37,078 bases of DNA from Sinomicrobium sp. (GTDB lineage: Bacteria; Bacteroidota; Bacteroidia; Flavobacteriales; Flavobacteriaceae). This document shows, piece after piece, positions 8,801-16,028 of the stretch (within the stretch, counting starts at the first letter, position 1; every line of letters begins with the position of its first letter). The translations under genes were made by a program, and so were the position numbers. The stretch lies in assembly GCA_029266035.1 (NCBI GenBank), contig JAJUFH010000029.1:1-37078 (forward strand), in the 5' to 3' direction. The notes beneath the pieces were generated by a model. The model was not told the DNA's origin. It saw only the letters and a program-made list of their open reading frames with translations, and made no database searches.

Positions 8801-10109
8801 GACTTCTCTGATTATCCTGTCTTACTACTCTTTTTTTACTTCCCTTTTTACGGATTAAAACGTTGTTGAGATTTTGCCAAATCTTAAATTCCTGAAATAA
8901 TGGTGAAGATTTTGGTGCTACTTTTAATCCTATAGTCTTCTTTTTACCTCCAACTAAAATCTCTTTGCTTTCAAACTCACAGAAGCTGATCAATCCTTTT
9001 TGAGATTTCAGTTTCCGCTGGTAAAAAATAACAATATCCCTAATTTCAGTTTTGAGTTCTTCTGTTAATTCGGAGTGATATTGAGATTGAACTTCCCATA
9101 TTTTTTCAAACTCATCCAAATAATCTTGACGGTAAAATACTTGATTTTTTAGTAGTGTATGTCTATTTTCCTGAAGTTGTTTAAACAAATACTGACCAAC
9201 CGTTTGCTTATTGAAATACAACTCCTTACTTCGGTCTGAAATTGCACCGAGGTAGCCACTTGAATTATTGAGGTTGTTGTTTATTTCTGTTAAAACAAAA
9301 GCCACCTCTTCCTTTTCTAATTGCTTTGAGGTTGCTTCACTTCGCCATTTATAGGACTGTATTTTTTTTTCTTCTCTTGTTCCTTTGTTTTCAGCAGTAT
9401 TGAATTTATATTTTGTCCAAAACAAACCAGAGGTAGCTCTTTGTCCCTTTCCTTTTAGCTCCTGATAAAATTCGTCTGTCAGGATTTCAGGATAAAACTG
9501 TTTTTGGAAACCCCATATTTTATCAAATTCCGCCTGCAAATCTGAACGATAAAAATCAGGAATTGATTTTTTACCCTCTTGTAAAAGTTGATAAACCAAT
9601 TGCCCGCAAGTTATTCTTTCATCGTATAGCCGCTTTGCAACAGCCATTCCATCAATTGTCTGGCCTTCGTCTTCATTTTTGGCTTTTCGGGAACTTTTAT
9701 AACCGCGTTTTTTATTAATTGCCAAAAACACACGGGCCAATTCCTCCTTTTCAATCCGTTCAAGAACCGATTTTGCTCTTAATTCCCAAGTTTGATGCGT
9801 CGTATTTTTTCCGTTTTCAGCGAGTATTGTACTTTGATCAATAATATTTGCATCCCGTAAAACCTTAATTAGATTTTTTCGTCTGTCTTGATAACGATCA
9901 AGGTTTCTTCTCGCCCCTCTTTTTAAAGTTCTGTCTGCATTTGTCGTGATGCTTTTTCCTTTCTCAAAATTTTGTTGCTCATCAACAGTAAGTGGAATTA
10001 CACGAACTCCGATTTGTTTAATTTCTGACCGTTTTACATCCTCTCTTTCAATCACATGTGCAAATCCAATCGAGTTAGTCCCCAAATCCAATCCTAAAAT
10101 TCTTTTCAT
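5844..10109 (-). CDS. cas9: CRISPR-associated endonuclease Cas9 (type II-C)
   Basis: A 1421-aa protein in the size range of Bacteroidetes Cas9. Domains in order: RuvC-I with Asp8 (ILGLDLGTNSIGF); arginine-rich bridge helix about 57-85; the recognition lobe; RuvC-II with Glu716 (RIELARELKK); HNH with Glu799-His800 (VDIEHIIPQS) and Asn823; RuvC-III with His970 and Asp973 (HHAMDALTVAF); then a long C-terminal region that should hold the wedge and PAM-interacting domain. All nuclease residues are present, so it should cut both strands of DNA matched by a crRNA. The tracrRNA is encoded just upstream on the other strand. The gene is markedly AT-rich (about 27-32% G+C in three hand-counted lines) compared with cas1/cas2 and the rest of the region, which suggests a separate origin. 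The PAM cannot be read from the sequence. Confidence 0.98.
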   Translation of the reverse strand: MKRILGLDLGTNSIGFAHVIEREDVKRSEIKQIGVRVIPLTVDEQQNFEKGKSITTNADRTLKRGARRNLDRYQDRRKNLIKVLRDANIIDQSTILAENGKNTTHQTWELRAKSVLERIEKEELARVFLAINKKRGYKSSRKAKNEDEGQTIDGMAVAKRLYDERITCGQLVYQLLQEGKKSIPDFYRSDLQAEFDKIWGFQKQFYPEILTDEFYQELKGKGQRATSGLFWTKYKFNTAENKGTREEKKIQSYKWRSEATSKQLEKEEVAFVLTEINNNLNNSSGYLGAISDRSKELYFNKQTVGQYLFKQLQENRHTLLKNQVFYRQDYLDEFEKIWEVQSQYHSELTEELKTEIRDIVIFYQRKLKSQKGLISFCEFESKEILVGGKKKTIGLKVAPKSSPLFQEFKIWQNLNNVLIRKKGSKKRVVRQDNQRSLFDDEKEIFELDLEAKKILFDELNLKGNLKANKIIELLGYKPSEWEINYSELEGNRTNKALYEAYLKIVDIEGYDVKDLLKVKSNKDEVELDHLKVPAHKIKGMIRDIFKVLDIDAEILDFDAELEGKDFEQQKSYQLWHLLYSYEGDNSQSGNDKLYELLADKFGFKKEHSQILANITLSEDYGNLSSKAMRKVYPFIKENKYSTACELAGYRHSKHSLTKEEIENRQLDDKLELLKKNSLRNPVVEKILNQMVNVVNSLLEKNREEDPNFKFDEIRIELARELKKNASERAEMTIGINKAKTNHEKIFKILQTEFGIKNPTRNDIIRYRLYEELKNNGYKDLYTNEYIPREIIFSKQVDIEHIIPQSRLFDDSFSNKTIVYRKINLAKGNQTAYDYISSKYGDTKDYEERIKALYDLNLKNKGEGISKAKYQKLLKKESEIGDGFIERDLRESQYIAKKAKEMLFKITKSVVSTSGSITGRLRDDWGLINVMKELNLPKYRALGLTEMQERKFGQKVEVIKDWTKRNDHRHHAMDALTVAFTKYNHIQYLNYLNARKNENHKLHGNIIAIEKVETETKVDSDGNKKRVFKEPIPNFRQVAKEYLEKILISHKAKNKVVTKNKNKISGKDKPQEVLTPRGQLHKETVYGKYHYYESKEEKVGTKFDIETIEKVANPTYKKALLKRLSENGNDPKKAFGGKNTLSKNPIYISLEQNIKVPEKVKLVWLEEDYSIRKDINPDNFKDEKSIDKVLDEGVKRILKNRLKEFDNDAKKAFSDLDKNPIWLNEAKGISVKRVTISGVKNAESLHYKKDHLGNEILDEKGNKIPVDFVSTGNNHHVAVYKDEKGNLQENVVSFFEAVIRVNQGLPIIDKTYNQHLGWQFLFTMKQNEMFVFPNENTGFNPNEIDLLDPKNKKEISPNLFRVQKFGSLLSGFWFRHHLETTVEVNNNLKGITYKVIQSANNLNNIIKVRIDHLGDIVSVGEY

Positions 10110-10199
10110 AATTAAAAACAGTAATGGTTAGTTAGTGTTCTTTATATAATTCAAACCTCACTTTTATACCAAAAAGCCGGTTTAAAATAATAATAAAAA

Positions 10200-10212
10200 C
10201 CGTAATTTACGG
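10200..10212. promoter_or_regulatory. Inverted repeat between divergent cas9 and tracrRNA
   Basis: CCGTAA-T-TTACGG is a perfect 6-bp inverted repeat, 91 bp before cas9 and about 42 bp before the tracrRNA anti-repeat. It lies just upstream of the predicted tracrRNA promoter. It could be a binding site for a regulator acting on both transcripts, but a 6-bp arm in AT-rich DNA may also be chance. The rest of 10110-10250 is AT-rich, and I see no clear cas9 promoter box in it. Confidence 0.35.
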
Positions 10213-10218
10213 AAAACC

Positions 10219-10249
10219 TTATAAAAGACAAATTATTTTTGTATATTCG
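10219..10249 (+). promoter_or_regulatory. Likely tracrRNA promoter
   Basis: TATATTCG (10242-10249) matches the Bacteroidetes -7 box TAnnTTTG at all but one base, and TTA at 10219-10221 lies 20 nt upstream where the -33 TTG is expected. A start about 6 nt downstream would place the RNA 5' end right at the anti-repeat. The match is imperfect. Confidence 0.5.
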
Positions 10250-10253
10250 CTTT

Positions 10254-10346
10254 ACAAATTTTTTGAATGCAATTCACAATAAGGATTATTCCGTTGTGAA
10301 AACATTTGGATTGCTCCTTGTCCATAATCAGGGAGCATTTTTTTTT
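10254..10346 (+). ncRNA. tracrRNA of the type II-C system
   Basis: Bases 10254-10279 (ACAAAT through CAATTCACAA) are the reverse complement of repeat positions 2-26, with one extra T (a bulge) and one mismatch, forming the anti-repeat. It is followed by AAGGATTATTCCG, a short nexus-like hairpin (GGA/TCC), then a linker, then the terminator hairpin TGCTCC / GGAGCA and nine Ts. The total of about 93 nt and the order anti-repeat, nexus, terminator are standard. The RNA guides RNase III processing of pre-crRNA and is the scaffold Cas9 binds. It is divergent from cas9, so it is expressed independently of the cas operon. The exact 5' end is inferred. Confidence 0.9.
10312..10346 (+). terminator. 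Terminator of tracrRNA
   Basis: Stem TGCTCC (10312-10317) with GGAGCA (10332-10337), then T9 (10338-10346). It also forms the 3' hairpin of the tracrRNA itself. The DUF2071 gene on the other strand ends 15 bp further on. Confidence 0.85.
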
Positions 10347-10361
10347 GCCTTAGCAACTCTT

Positions 10362-11075
10362 TTACTTCTCCCTCCCCCAAGCCAAAACCCTAACTCCCGG
10401 AGAATAATGTACCTTATCGGGTTGTCCTTTTAGCAGGCTCTCGAACCTCGGGTAGTCGACCTTTAGATCGTGGATTTGGAGCTCTTGCACCGGCCATTCT
10501 ATATGGTGAATTTGGAAGGTATTGATGTGGTGGGCGCTGTCTTGAAACAAGGCGTATCGCTCGGTAAGCCAGAGGTCTGATTGGGATTTTATGGATAATG
10601 GAGGCCCGGATGTATAGCGGATATAGAAGTGATCGTTATATGGGGCATTAAAAGACTGGTAAGTATTGGGTGTGCGTTTCATATCGGAAAACCGATACGG
10701 AAGTCCGGAAAGGGCTTTGGCTATTTTACACGACAGGGCGGTTCCGCCTTCTATGCTTAGAAAATAGACGCCGCTTATTGTTCCGGAGCGCACATAGGTT
10801 CTGATATTGATCTCGTGAAAGTCGGATATAGGTGGAAATGCCGGCAGATATCTCGGTCTGATCTTTTCCATATTAAAAGCCACCACAGACACCCAAGGTT
10901 TACCGTCTAAAAGGTCGATTTGCAGTTCCTGAGGAACCCATGGACGCAATTCGCTTAGCTCCACCTGCCAATGCAAAAAGACGGCATCGTTCCACTCCTG
11001 GTAATACTTCCAGTTTCCGGAAGGTATAGGCCAGGGTCTGTGACTCGTTTTATGTAGTATATCTCGTATGCTCAT
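10362..11075 (-). CDS. DUF2071 (YqjF-like) family protein
   Basis: A 237-aa protein with the pattern of the DUF2071/YqjF family: an N-terminal FLHWQVELSELRPWVPQELQ segment, DGKPWVSVVAF, and a later FLSIEGGTALSCKIA strand. The family has an acetoacetate-decarboxylase-like fold, but no enzyme activity is established that I can rely on. I see no signal peptide or membrane segment, so it should be cytoplasmic. It follows the POT transporter gene by 48 bp on the same strand and may be the last gene of that transcript. Composition is about 50% G+C, like the neighbouring housekeeping genes and unlike cas9. The CRISPR locus boundary therefore lies between 10346 and 10362. Confidence 0.8.
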   Translation of the reverse strand: MSIRDILHKTSHRPWPIPSGNWKYYQEWNDAVFLHWQVELSELRPWVPQELQIDLLDGKPWVSVVAFNMEKIRPRYLPAFPPISDFHEINIRTYVRSGTISGVYFLSIEGGTALSCKIAKALSGLPYRFSDMKRTPNTYQSFNAPYNDHFYIRYTSGPPLSIKSQSDLWLTERYALFQDSAHHINTFQIHHIEWPVQELQIHDLKVDYPRFESLLKGQPDKVHYSPGVRVLAWGREK

Positions 11076-11123
11076 AACAATATAAAGTACATCACTGCTA
11101 TCGCTTGTACTTTGTCAATTCCC

Positions 11124-13223
11124 CTACCTCACGCCATGCATCATTTTTTTCAATACGGGATTCAGTAAAAATATCAGTACTCCGGCAACCATGGGTACTA
11201 TAGTAAATATCAGGAAAAACACCGACAAGCTGTATTGCGAAGTAATATTTTCTATCTGTCCGCCCAAAACGGCAGCGAGTTTGTTTCCGATGGCTATGGC
11301 GAGATACCACATACCAAACATCAGGGCGATCATCCGCGCGGGCACTAATTTACTCACATAGGAGAGTCCGACAGGCGACAGACAAAGTTCGCCAAGGGTG
11401 TGGAAAAGGTAAGCTAAGATAAGCCATATCATACTCACTTTTACCGTTCCTGAAACTCCGTATGCCCCCCAAGCTAAGAGTCCGAAGCCTATTGCCATTA
11501 TAATGAGTCCTAATGCGTATTTGTTGGCTGCAGAGGGGTTGTACTTACTCTCCCACCACTTGGAGTAGAAAGAGGCAAAGACTATGATAAAAAAGGAATT
11601 GAGTATACTAAACCAAGAGACAGTGATTTCGATTTGATTGTCTTTTACTTGGGTTATGGTAGCTTCTATTACTCTGTGATCTTTGCGACCTAATTCTTGT
11701 GCATTTTGGTATGCGAGAGACAGTCGGTTATCGCCGAGATAGCCAAAGGCTGTTTCGTCGTTGTCTTTGGCGATAATAGGTATGATGTCGCCCTCTTTAA
11801 AGCTTTCGGGTTCTTCTATGGTTATGGTTCTTTCCAAAACCTTGGCTCCTTCCGGTACTTCTGTGTTTTCGGATATACCTATATACAATACTTTTTCATT
11901 TCCCTCATCGTCGGTTGTTATCTTTTCATAAGCGGTATAGGTAACATCGTAGGCTACGGTATTGAAATCTCTCGAGATCATCCAGCCCACTATGCCCCAC
12001 ATCAGCAGGAAGCAAACTACTAAAACTATATTGGATCCCGGTATTTTGTAATAGGTCTTTTTCCACAGCAGATACAGTACCCACGATATGATGAGCAGTG
12101 GAATTACGGTGAGCAGGGTATTGACCACATTAAAGATCACCGCTGCATTTCCCGACAGCGATCGGTCTACATTATCTCGGGCAAACAGTATGAGCGATGA
12201 TGCTCCTTGCTCGAAAGAAAGCCAGAAAAACACGGTAAAGAAGGCAAATATGATAAAGGCAAACATACGATCTCTCACTACGGCGGAATAGCGCAGTATC
12301 CTTCCGATTACCAAAAACAGGAAGAGTGCTAAGGCAAACAATACTGCCACATATTGCCCTTCTAATTTCCCGATTTGAAGCGCGGAAAACATGTCTATAT
12401 CAGCTATTTTAGACATGGGGTCGTTTATGGCGTATCCCAGTCCTATAACACTACACAGCACTATGAGTATTTTGTCTAAGAGGGTAAACGGATTGGGTTT
12501 TTCTTCTTCTTCTTTAGCGGATTGTATTGCCGCATTTACAGTCTGTTCTTCGCTTTCTACAGCTGCTGCGACATTTCGGTCGGCGGGCTTACCTCCTATT
12601 TTACCAAACAGATTGCCCGACAGCCAGAACTGCAGTGTTCCTAACAGCATAAATATTCCGGCCAGACCGAATCCCCAGCTCCATCCTACTTTTTCGGCCA
12701 AGTAACCACAGAGCATCATTCCGAAAAATGCACCGGCATTGACGCCCATATAGAAGATGGTATAGGCTCCGTCCTTCTTCCCTTCTTGGCCTTTGTACAT
12801 CTCAGAGATGATGGAAGTAATATTGGGCTTAAAGAAGCCGGTTCCTATCACCAATAAGGCGAGTCCGAGATAAAGGGAAAATTCGGTCTCCAAGGCCATA
12901 CAGGCGTGTCCGAGTGCCATGATAAGCGAGCCGATAACTACGGCCCAGCGGTAGCCGGTATATTTGTCGGCTATAATACCTCCAATTATGGGAGTGATAT
13001 ACAACAGCATGGCATAGGTACCGAATAGGGCTCCGGCATTTTCGGCCGACCATTCCCAACCTGGATTATAGCCAACGGCGGCCATGGTGAGGAAATTGAC
13101 GAGCAGCACTCTCATTCCGTAGAATGAAAAACGCTCCCACATTTCGGTAAAAAACAATACAAAGAGTCCGCCGGGATGACCTAGCACCTTATCTTTAAAC
13201 AGATTTTCTATATCGGTATTCAA
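11124..13223 (-). CDS. POT/PTR family proton-coupled peptide transporter
   Basis: A 699-aa inner-membrane protein of the major facilitator superfamily. The POT signature is at the N-terminus: EMWERFSFYGMR, the ExxERFxYYG motif for proton coupling. A GTGFFKPNITSI segment typical of the family follows at about residue 126. It should import di- and tripeptides with protons. The family is usually about 450-520 aa. The extra length comes from a soluble insertion at about 430-535, rich in charged residues and beta-type sequence (TITIEEPESF, GDIIPIIAKDND), before the last transmembrane block. Only the short cytosolic linker around 215-240 (EEQTVNAAIQSAKEEEE) separates the two halves. It is 81 bp downstream of namA. 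Confidence 0.92.
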   Translation of the reverse strand: MNTDIENLFKDKVLGHPGGLFVLFFTEMWERFSFYGMRVLLVNFLTMAAVGYNPGWEWSAENAGALFGTYAMLLYITPIIGGIIADKYTGYRWAVVIGSLIMALGHACMALETEFSLYLGLALLVIGTGFFKPNITSIISEMYKGQEGKKDGAYTIFYMGVNAGAFFGMMLCGYLAEKVGWSWGFGLAGIFMLLGTLQFWLSGNLFGKIGGKPADRNVAAAVESEEQTVNAAIQSAKEEEEKPNPFTLLDKILIVLCSVIGLGYAINDPMSKIADIDMFSALQIGKLEGQYVAVLFALALFLFLVIGRILRYSAVVRDRMFAFIIFAFFTVFFWLSFEQGASSLILFARDNVDRSLSGNAAVIFNVVNTLLTVIPLLIISWVLYLLWKKTYYKIPGSNIVLVVCFLLMWGIVGWMISRDFNTVAYDVTYTAYEKITTDDEGNEKVLYIGISENTEVPEGAKVLERTITIEEPESFKEGDIIPIIAKDNDETAFGYLGDNRLSLAYQNAQELGRKDHRVIEATITQVKDNQIEITVSWFSILNSFFIIVFASFYSKWWESKYNPSAANKYALGLIIMAIGFGLLAWGAYGVSGTVKVSMIWLILAYLFHTLGELCLSPVGLSYVSKLVPARMIALMFGMWYLAIAIGNKLAAVLGGQIENITSQYSLSVFFLIFTIVPMVAGVLIFLLNPVLKKMMHGVR

Positions 13224-13293
13224 GGGTAAAAATTTTTATGATTTCACTTATTCACAACTCGTTTAAAACAAGTGTATTTTTCCAATGCTTTTT

Positions 13294-13301
13294 CAAAAAT
13301 A
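13294..13301 (-). promoter_or_regulatory. Possible promoter of the POT transporter gene
   Basis: On the minus strand TATTTTTG is an exact TAnnTTTG box, giving a start near 13287 and a leader of about 60 nt. No TTG is seen at the -33 distance, so this is weak. It would let the transporter be expressed separately from namA. Confidence 0.35.
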
Positions 13302-13304
13302 TGG

Positions 13305-14402
13305 TTATTTCCACTCCCCGTGTGTGGGATAGGCTCTTTCGTACTGATTGGGCCATTTTTCAATGCTTTCACCTTCTAAGATATGGGCGGCATAGAGCGG
13401 AAAATAGGGGTTTCGAAGGCTCTCTCGGGCAATTAGTATCAAATCGGCTTCTCCATTTTGTAAAATAGCTTCGGCCTGTTGAGGGGTATTGATGAGTCCG
13501 ACGGCACCAGTAGGTATATCGGCTTGTTTTCTGATTTGGGCTGCAAAGGGTACTTGATAATTGGGTTTTGCGGGAATCTCGGCCAGCACATTACCCCCCG
13601 TAGAGGTATCGATAAGGTGTATGCCCAATGCTTTGAGTTCGGTAGCGAGTTTTACGGAATCTTCAATACTCCATCCCCCTTCAGTCCAGTCGGTTGCTGA
13701 AATGCGAACTATAAAGGCTCTTTCTTTTCCCCAGACTTCCTGTATAGCTCGTGCGGCTTCGAGGGTAAAGCGTATGCGGTTTTCAAAACTTCCCCCGTAT
13801 TGGTCTGTGCGCTTATTGCTCAGCGGTGAATAAAACTGATGTAGCAAATAGCCGTGAGCGGCGTGTAATTCTATCAGGTCGTATCCCGCTTCGAGCGCTC
13901 GCTTTGCAGCAGCTTTAAAGCTGTTTATACATTCTTTTATTTCACTGAGGGTCAATTCTTGAGGGGCTATTTCCCCTTGTCCGAAAGCAATGGGCGACGG
14001 TCCTTTTGTAATCCAACCATTGGGATGCTCCGCAACTATTTGTCCGCCTCCATCCCAGGGTTTTTCGCAGCTGGCTTTTCGGCCGGCATGGGCTAGTTGT
14101 ATTCCTATTTTGCTTCCTTGGCGGTGTACAAAATCGACTATTCGCTTCAGGGGGGCTATATGCTCGTCTTTCCAAATTCCGAGATCTCCGTAGGTTATCC
14201 TCCCTTCCGGAACTACCGCTGTGGCTTCCTGTATGATGAGTCCGGCACCACCTACTGCTCTCGACCCAAGATGTACAAGATGCCAATCTTCGGCCAATCC
14301 GTCTGTTGCGGTATACTGACACATGGGAGAAATAACTATGCGGTTGTTCAGTGTAATATTTCCTAACTGATAAGGACTTAAGAGTAGTGATTTACCATTC
14401 AT
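13305..14402 (-). CDS. namA: NADPH dehydrogenase, Old Yellow Enzyme family (NamA/YqjM-like)
   Basis: A 365-aa TIM-barrel flavoprotein. Visible family features: SPMCQYTATDGLAEDWHLVHLGSRA at about 26-50, with the cysteine and tyrosine of the YqjM class; QLAHAGRK near 102-109; the substrate-binding pair in ELHAAHGYLLHQF near 173-185; SGGSFENR-like YGGSFENRIRF near 202; and the phosphate-binding end near 318. It reduces activated C=C bonds of alpha,beta-unsaturated carbonyls with NAD(P)H and FMN; the natural substrate is not known. It starts 22-30 nt after a good -7 box and lies upstream of the POT transporter on the same strand. Confidence 0.9.
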   Translation of the reverse strand: MNGKSLLLSPYQLGNITLNNRIVISPMCQYTATDGLAEDWHLVHLGSRAVGGAGLIIQEATAVVPEGRITYGDLGIWKDEHIAPLKRIVDFVHRQGSKIGIQLAHAGRKASCEKPWDGGGQIVAEHPNGWITKGPSPIAFGQGEIAPQELTLSEIKECINSFKAAAKRALEAGYDLIELHAAHGYLLHQFYSPLSNKRTDQYGGSFENRIRFTLEAARAIQEVWGKERAFIVRISATDWTEGGWSIEDSVKLATELKALGIHLIDTSTGGNVLAEIPAKPNYQVPFAAQIRKQADIPTGAVGLINTPQQAEAILQNGEADLILIARESLRNPYFPLYAAHILEGESIEKWPNQYERAYPTHGEWK

Positions 14403-14431
14403 AGTGTTATAATTCTTTGTAAAAGAAGTGT

Positions 14432-14439
14432 CAAATGTA
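14432..14439 (-). promoter_or_regulatory. Promoter -7 box for namA
   Basis: Minus-strand TACATTTG fits TAnnTTTG exactly. Transcription would start about 22 nt before the namA ATG at 14402. No clear TTG is visible at -33. Confidence 0.5.
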
Positions 14440-14474
14440 ATAAAACCCGAGCTTATATTTCTTAATGTTAAATT

Positions 14475-14503
14475 AAAAAAGGGCTACCTTTAGGCAACCC
14501 TTT
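14475..14503 (-). terminator. Terminator of glyA
   Basis: On the minus strand GGGTTGCC-TAAA-GGTAGCCC forms an 8-bp stem (two G-U pairs) at 14481-14500, followed by six Ts (14475-14480). It lies 29 bp after the glyA stop. Confidence 0.85.
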
Positions 14504-14529
14504 CTCTATTTTGGCAAAATAAAAACCGA

Positions 14530-15804
14530 TTACCACTGAAACAGCGGTCTAGTTTTCATCAGATTATTCACTTTTTCGCGTACGCCTTCTAGCACTGCCT
14601 CGTCGGTGTGATTGGCAACCACCTCATCGATGAGCTCTACCACGGTTTTCACGTCCTCTTCTTTAAGTCCGCGTGTAGTAATGGCCGAGGCTCCGATACG
14701 TATTCCGGAAGTTACAAAAGGAGATTTATCGTCAAAGGGCACCATATTCTTGTTTACCGTAATATCGGCTTTTACCAGCGCTTCTTCGGCTTCTTTACCG
14801 GAAATGTTTTTGTTTCTCAGGTCGATCAGCATCATGTGATTGTCTGTTCCTCCGCTGATTACCTTATATCCTTTTTCTACAAACAGTGCCGCCATAGTCT
14901 GTGCATTTTTGCGGACCTGTAGTGCGTAGTGCAGGAAATTGTCGGTAAGCGCCTCTCCGAAAGCGACAGCTTTGGCTGCGATGATATGCTCTAAGGGTCC
15001 TCCCTGATTTCCGGGAAATACAGCGCTATCTAAGAGTGAAGACATCATACGTGGCTTGCCGTTTTTAAGGGTGATTCCGAAGGGGTTCTCAAAATCTTTA
15101 CCCATCATGATGATTCCTCCTCTCGGTCCTCTCAGCGTTTTGTGAGTGGTGGTGGTAACGATATGACAATGCGGAACAGGATCGTTGAGTATGCCTTTGG
15201 CGATAAGTCCGGCAGGGTGTGATATATCGGCAAAGAGAATAGCTCCTACACTGTCGGCAATCTCGCGGAAGCGTTTGAAATCTATATCTCTAGAATAAGC
15301 AGAAGCCCCAGCGATGATGAGCTTGGGTTGCTCTCTTTTAGCGATCTCTTCTATCTTGTCGTAATTGAGGGTTCCGGTTTCTTCTTCCACTCCGTAAAAA
15401 ACGGGATTGTATAGCTTACCGGAAAAGTTTACCGGCGAACCGTGGGTGAGGTGACCTCCGTGAGATAGGTCAAATCCGAGTATTTTATCCCCCGGATTCA
15501 GACAGGCGTGATACACTGCCGTATTGGCCTGAGATCCGCTGTGGGGTTGTACGTTGACCCATTCGGCTCCAAACAAAGCCTTGGCGCGCTCTATGGCTAC
15601 AGTCTCTACCTCGTCTACCACTTCACATCCTCCGTAGTAGCGCTTTCCGGGGTATCCCTCCGCATATTTGTTGGTCAAAACCGAACCGGCAGCTTCCATA
15701 ACCTGTTCGCTTACGAAATTCTCCGAAGCGATCAGTTCCAGTCCGTGTAACTGGCGTTCTTTTTCAGCTTCGATCAGTTCAAAAATCTGTTCGTCTCGTT
15801 GCAT
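14530..15804 (-). CDS. glyA: Serine hydroxymethyltransferase
   Basis: A 424-aa PLP enzyme that converts serine and tetrahydrofolate to glycine and methylene-tetrahydrofolate. It is recognisable throughout: N-terminal [29 protein letters not shown] (about 46-60), [13 protein letters not shown], and the PLP lysine Lys222 in [14 protein letters not shown]. The length is that of the bacterial enzyme. It is monocistronic, with its own terminator at 14475-14503. The gene is divergent from fumarylacetoacetase and gcvT, 224 bp away. gcvT belongs to the glycine cleavage system that shares its folate pool. Confidence 0.98.
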   Translation of the reverse strand: MQRDEQIFELIEAEKERQLHGLELIASENFVSEQVMEAAGSVLTNKYAEGYPGKRYYGGCEVVDEVETVAIERAKALFGAEWVNVQPHSGSQANTAVYHACLNPGDKILGFDLSHGGHLTHGSPVNFSGKLYNPVFYGVEEETGTLNYDKIEEIAKREQPKLIIAGASAYSRDIDFKRFREIADSVGAILFADISHPAGLIAKGILNDPVPHCHIVTTTTHKTLRGPRGGIIMMGKDFENPFGITLKNGKPRMMSSLLDSAVFPGNQGGPLEHIIAAKAVAFGEALTDNFLHYALQVRKNAQTMAALFVEKGYKVISGGTDNHMMLIDLRNKNISGKEAEEALVKADITVNKNMVPFDDKSPFVTSGIRIGASAITTRGLKEEDVKTVVELIDEVVANHTDEAVLEGVREKVNNLMKTRPLFQW

Positions 15805-15983
15805 TATTTATAATTTCAAAGTTCTATAATTTCTGTTTTAGTTTTCCGCATTTTCCTTTTTCAACAAGCTGTTCCCGTACCCCTGTTTACTCTTTATTTA
15901 CTTCCTGCTAAGGGTACTATGAACAACTTTCATTAAGAAAAGCCAAAAATAACAAATACATTCGGTAAATTGGGCGAAAATAA

Positions 15984-15991
15984 TATCTTTG
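15984..15991 (+). promoter_or_regulatory. Promoter -7 box for fumarylacetoacetase
   Basis: TATCTTTG is an exact TAnnTTTG box 38 nt before the ATG at 16029. The only nearby TTG (15970-15972) is too close to serve as -33. The rest of the 224-bp glyA-fah gap is AT-rich without other features I can name. Confidence 0.5.
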
Positions 15992-16028
15992 AACACAATT
16001 TTATCAAACATAAATCAACAATTTCGCT

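Noticed and set aside
11697-12023. 108-codon plus-strand frame inside the POT transporter gene
   Set aside because: Opposite-strand shadow of a membrane protein gene; no start context and no recognisable family.
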